From a virus: 31,166 nucleotides of DNA. The stretch is from positions 1 to 31,166 of IMG/VR virus record IMGVR_UViG_3300023276_000103; one strand, written 5' to 3'. Numbering within the stretch: position 1 is the first letter of the stretch; each line of letters starts with the position of its first letter. The notes below the pieces were generated by a model that was given only the letters and a program-made list of their open reading frames with translations, made no database searches and was not told where the DNA came from. The position numbers were made by a program, and so were the translations under genes. Of this stretch, positions 29,463-31,166 are shown one piece after another.

Positions 29463-30031
29463 TTTTTACTTTTTAATGTTGTTTTTAATAAATTTTCTAC
29501 TGTCAATGCGTATTCCAAAACAACTTCTTCTGGCAGTTTATTAAATTGATTATTAAATGGCGTTGTTAAAAAACCAGTTGTTTCAATTCCAGTATGATAA
29601 ACAGATTTTGCTATTGCAAACATAAGTCCTTTTCTTGTTTGGAATTGACCTTTTTTATTTCTTGGTGCTATGCCTTTTTTTACTGTCCACATATTAAAAA
29701 CTCTTGTCGGAGGCATTTTATCTTTATACTTGTATTTACTGTTGTTTACTCTTTTAACTTGCCATTTTTCGCCCTTAACTATTTTCTTTTCGCCATTTAC
29801 ATATATTGTCTTGTCTGCCTTTGTGCCTCCAACTCCTTTAACACCATAGTCAACATAAGTCCAATATTTCTCTGCGTATATGTCTAACTGAAAACTGTTT
29901 TTACTTACATTTACTTTATAACTTAAACTATTTTCTAAAGCTCCATTGTCCTTGTCATATCGTTTTAGATTGTTTTTAGCATCTTTGACAACACCAGCAC
30001 CAAATTTATTTAAAGCATCGCCTAACGCCAT
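29459..30031 (-). CDS. HK97 gp10-like head-tail/tail completion protein
   Basis: A 190-residue protein with an N-terminal helix (NKFGAGVVKDAKNNLKRYDK), KVNVSKNSFQLDIYAEKYWT and YVDYGVKGVGGT (the Y/F-x-x-Y-x-x-x-G motif of gp10-like proteins), and a basic region (KWQVKRVNNSKYKYKDKMPP) before PPTRVFNMWTVKKG and a C-terminal helix. Proteins of this family help join the tail to the neck or terminate the tail. The C-terminal PRNKKGQFQTRKGLMFAIAK is typical. Confidence 0.75.
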   Translation of the reverse strand: MALGDALNKFGAGVVKDAKNNLKRYDKDNGALENSLSYKVNVSKNSFQLDIYAEKYWTYVDYGVKGVGGTKADKTIYVNGEKKIVKGEKWQVKRVNNSKYKYKDKMPPTRVFNMWTVKKGIAPRNKKGQFQTRKGLMFAIAKSVYHTGIETTGFLTTPFNNQFNKLPEEVVLEYALTVENLLKTTLKSKK

Positions 30032-30505
30032 TTAAGATGCCTTTTTCTGTATGATATACCATTGTGTTCCGTCACTCCAAACTTGTATTCCCTCGTATGC
30101 CTTATTTATAACATAAGCATTTGTACTTCCGTCTAAAGTCTGTCCTAAAATTGGCGTTAGATTTACTCTTGTTGAGGTTGCAAAACTATCGTTTGAAATA
30201 AATCTTATTACTCTATTTACATTTATACTGTCCGTTGCGTCTGGTAGGTTTAAAGTCATAGTACCATTTGAGCCATTCCAAGTCAATCTTATCATATCTG
30301 CAAACTGATAAGTAGCATCGTTGAGGTTTACAACCTCATCTGGAATAACTGTTAAGTCAGTAGGAGTTATATAGTTTCGTGTTGCGTAATTTCTTACGTC
30401 ATTTAACGTGCTTTTTTTAGTTGTGCCTCCTTGGACCACTGCTAATTCTTCTGTGCCTTGTAAAGTGGACGCTTGAGGTAATTCTGATATTTTTAAATTT
30501 GCCAT
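30032..30505 (-). CDS. Fibre-base or tail-associated protein
   Basis: A 157-residue protein starting MANLKISELPQASTLQGTEE and LAVVQGGTTKKSTLNDVRNY, an N-terminal motif frequent in phage fibre and virion proteins. The rest (RLTWNGSNGTMTLNLPDATD and later IQVWSDGTQWYIIQKKA) is a beta-rich domain that recurs in fibre tips. It lies in a cluster of tail completion genes, with 1-nt overlap upstream and none downstream. It may be an additional fibre or decoration protein. Confidence 0.6.
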   Translation of the reverse strand: MANLKISELPQASTLQGTEELAVVQGGTTKKSTLNDVRNYATRNYITPTDLTVIPDEVVNLNDATYQFADMIRLTWNGSNGTMTLNLPDATDSINVNRVIRFISNDSFATSTRVNLTPILGQTLDGSTNAYVINKAYEGIQVWSDGTQWYIIQKKAS

Positions 30506-31023
30506 TAGATTTCTATTTTTGCATTATTTTCTTGTAATATTAATTCTCTTGTTTCTTGAGCCAAATAATCCTCGCAAATACTTATTTGATTTGTAGGTAA
30601 TTCAACGTTAAAATCTAACTCCCAGCCGTCCAATAAATTTTCATTTGCTAACTCTATTTTTGTAATACTTGGACTGTCACTTGCCGTTATATCTAAATTT
30701 ACAAAACCTCTGTGTGCTTTGACCCAAACGCCATTTAAAGCTGAAAGTGTATTGTTCCAATTGTCAACTGCATTGTCATTCTCATAAAACTTATCGTTTA
30801 CTATCTCCTTGTTTATGTCTCTCAAATCTAAACATTGTATCTGGACTGAAAACTGAATAGTTGCGTTGCTGGTAAAAACTGCATTGTTTATTTCGATATT
30901 AGCTAAAGGGAAAATATTTGCTCTGTTAATATCAATATCTTGACCAGTTGTTATGGTATTAATAAACTCGCTCTCCTCAAGTCTTTGTCTTAAATATCTT
31001 AATAATTCTGTGTACTGATTCAT
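30505..31023 (-). CDS. Tail completion/terminator-like protein
   Basis: A 172-residue protein (MNQYTELLRYLRQRLEESEF...). The layout with a helical start, a central beta region (ANIFPLANIEINNAVFTSN, TIQFSVQIQCLDLRDINKEI) and AVDNWNNTLSALNGVWVKAH is compatible with the tail terminator family in Bacteroidetes phages. It begins in a TAATG overlap with the chaperone extension frame and ends in overlap with the next gene. Assignment rests on length, predicted secondary structure and neighbours. Confidence 0.55.
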   Translation of the reverse strand: MNQYTELLRYLRQRLEESEFINTITTGQDIDINRANIFPLANIEINNAVFTSNATIQFSVQIQCLDLRDINKEIVNDKFYENDNAVDNWNNTLSALNGVWVKAHRGFVNLDITASDSPSITKIELANENLLDGWELDFNVELPTNQISICEDYLAQETRELILQENNAKIEI

Positions 31024-31166
31024 TATAATTCTATTGCGTTATTTCCTCGTCTCAACTTTTCTTCTTGAGTCATTTTATCAAATTTGTGTGCTAAAAAAGT
31101 GTGCATTTGATGTACTGGTATTTTAAAAACTTTTTCCATATTTAATAAATTGTCATCTGCTAACAT
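31023..31166 (-). CDS. C-terminal -1 frame extension of the tail chaperone (or 47-aa ORF)
   Basis: Read as a separate ORF, the ATG at 31166 (identical to 127 in the left copy) gives 47 residues: MLADDNLLNMEKVFKIPVHQ, then MHTFLAHKFDKM. The same frame is open upstream across the cut for another 204 nt (down from 331 to 127 in window coordinates) with no ATG, including RYFEKWGWYATIV just before this Met. That segment looks like genuine protein, so I favour production as a -1 frameshift fusion of the 127-738 gene (about 251 residues). The stop overlaps the start of the tail completion-like gene (TAATG). Confidence 0.6.
   Translation of the reverse strand: MLADDNLLNMEKVFKIPVHQMHTFLAHKFDKMTQEEKLRRGNNAIEL
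31040..31166. repeat. Terminal direct repeat, right copy (assembly overlap)
   Basis: Identical to 1-127. See the left copy. Confidence 0.9.

Overview
The window is one complete circular phage genome of about 31,039 bp, cut at an arbitrary point. The first 127 bases (1-127) recur exactly as the last 127 (31040-31166), as expected when an assembler closes a circle. All supported genes lie on the minus strand, so transcription runs from high to low coordinates and crosses the cut. The DNA is strongly A+T rich, genes are densely packed (many ATGA or TAATG overlaps), and there are no tRNA genes, integrase, repressor, CRISPR array or insertion sequence. The tape measure, HK97-type head genes and tail-tube proteins suggest a siphovirus-like, probably lytic phage. 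Bacteroidetes-style -7 boxes (TAnnTTTG), A-rich leaders without Shine-Dalgarno sequences, and protein families common in flavobacterial phages point to a host in the Bacteroidetes, probably Flavobacteriaceae. That is inference from sequence style.

Layout, in transcription order. (1) Early block 1, from a promoter at 11957-12001 down to 6289: several short unknown genes, a conserved protein perhaps linked to recombination, an HNH nuclease-like protein, a protein resembling only the DNA-binding domain of DnaA, a winged-helix replication protein and a RecA/RepA-type ATPase. (2) Early block 2, from a near-duplicate promoter at 6236-6280 down to 3465: microproteins (two with cysteine pairs, one with a membrane helix), a PD-(D/E)XK-like nuclease, a ParB-like protein and an M15 peptidase endolysin. 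(3) A terminator overlapping a promoter at 3302-3361, then the late block: a sigma-like factor, a Cys-containing protein, a coiled-coil microprotein, small and large terminase, and a tail assembly chaperone-like gene with a probable -1 frameshift that crosses the cut. (4) 31023 down to 23096: tail completion, HK97 gp10-like, distal tail proteins and the tape measure, closed by a terminator. (5) 22966 down to 20285: prohead protease/scaffold, major capsid protein and tail tube protein, closed by a second terminator. (6) 20196 down to 12024: portal fusion, connector, a second tail-tube-like protein, fibre-like protein, a large BspA/PKD-type adhesin, holin-like proteins and a metallophosphoesterase.

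Possible control circuit: the only three TTATCCAC(A/C) DnaA-box-like sites I found lie outside genes. Two overlap the -33 elements of the twin early promoters and one, a perfect TTATCCACA, lies just upstream of the late region. Because the phage makes its own DnaA domain IV-like protein, these may form a phage-encoded switch linking replication initiation to early transcription. This is a hypothesis.

Once the short genes are counted, no stretch over about 300 bases lacks a gene. The largest non-coding gaps are 3287-3464, 6176-6288 and 11897-12023, all with regulatory signals.
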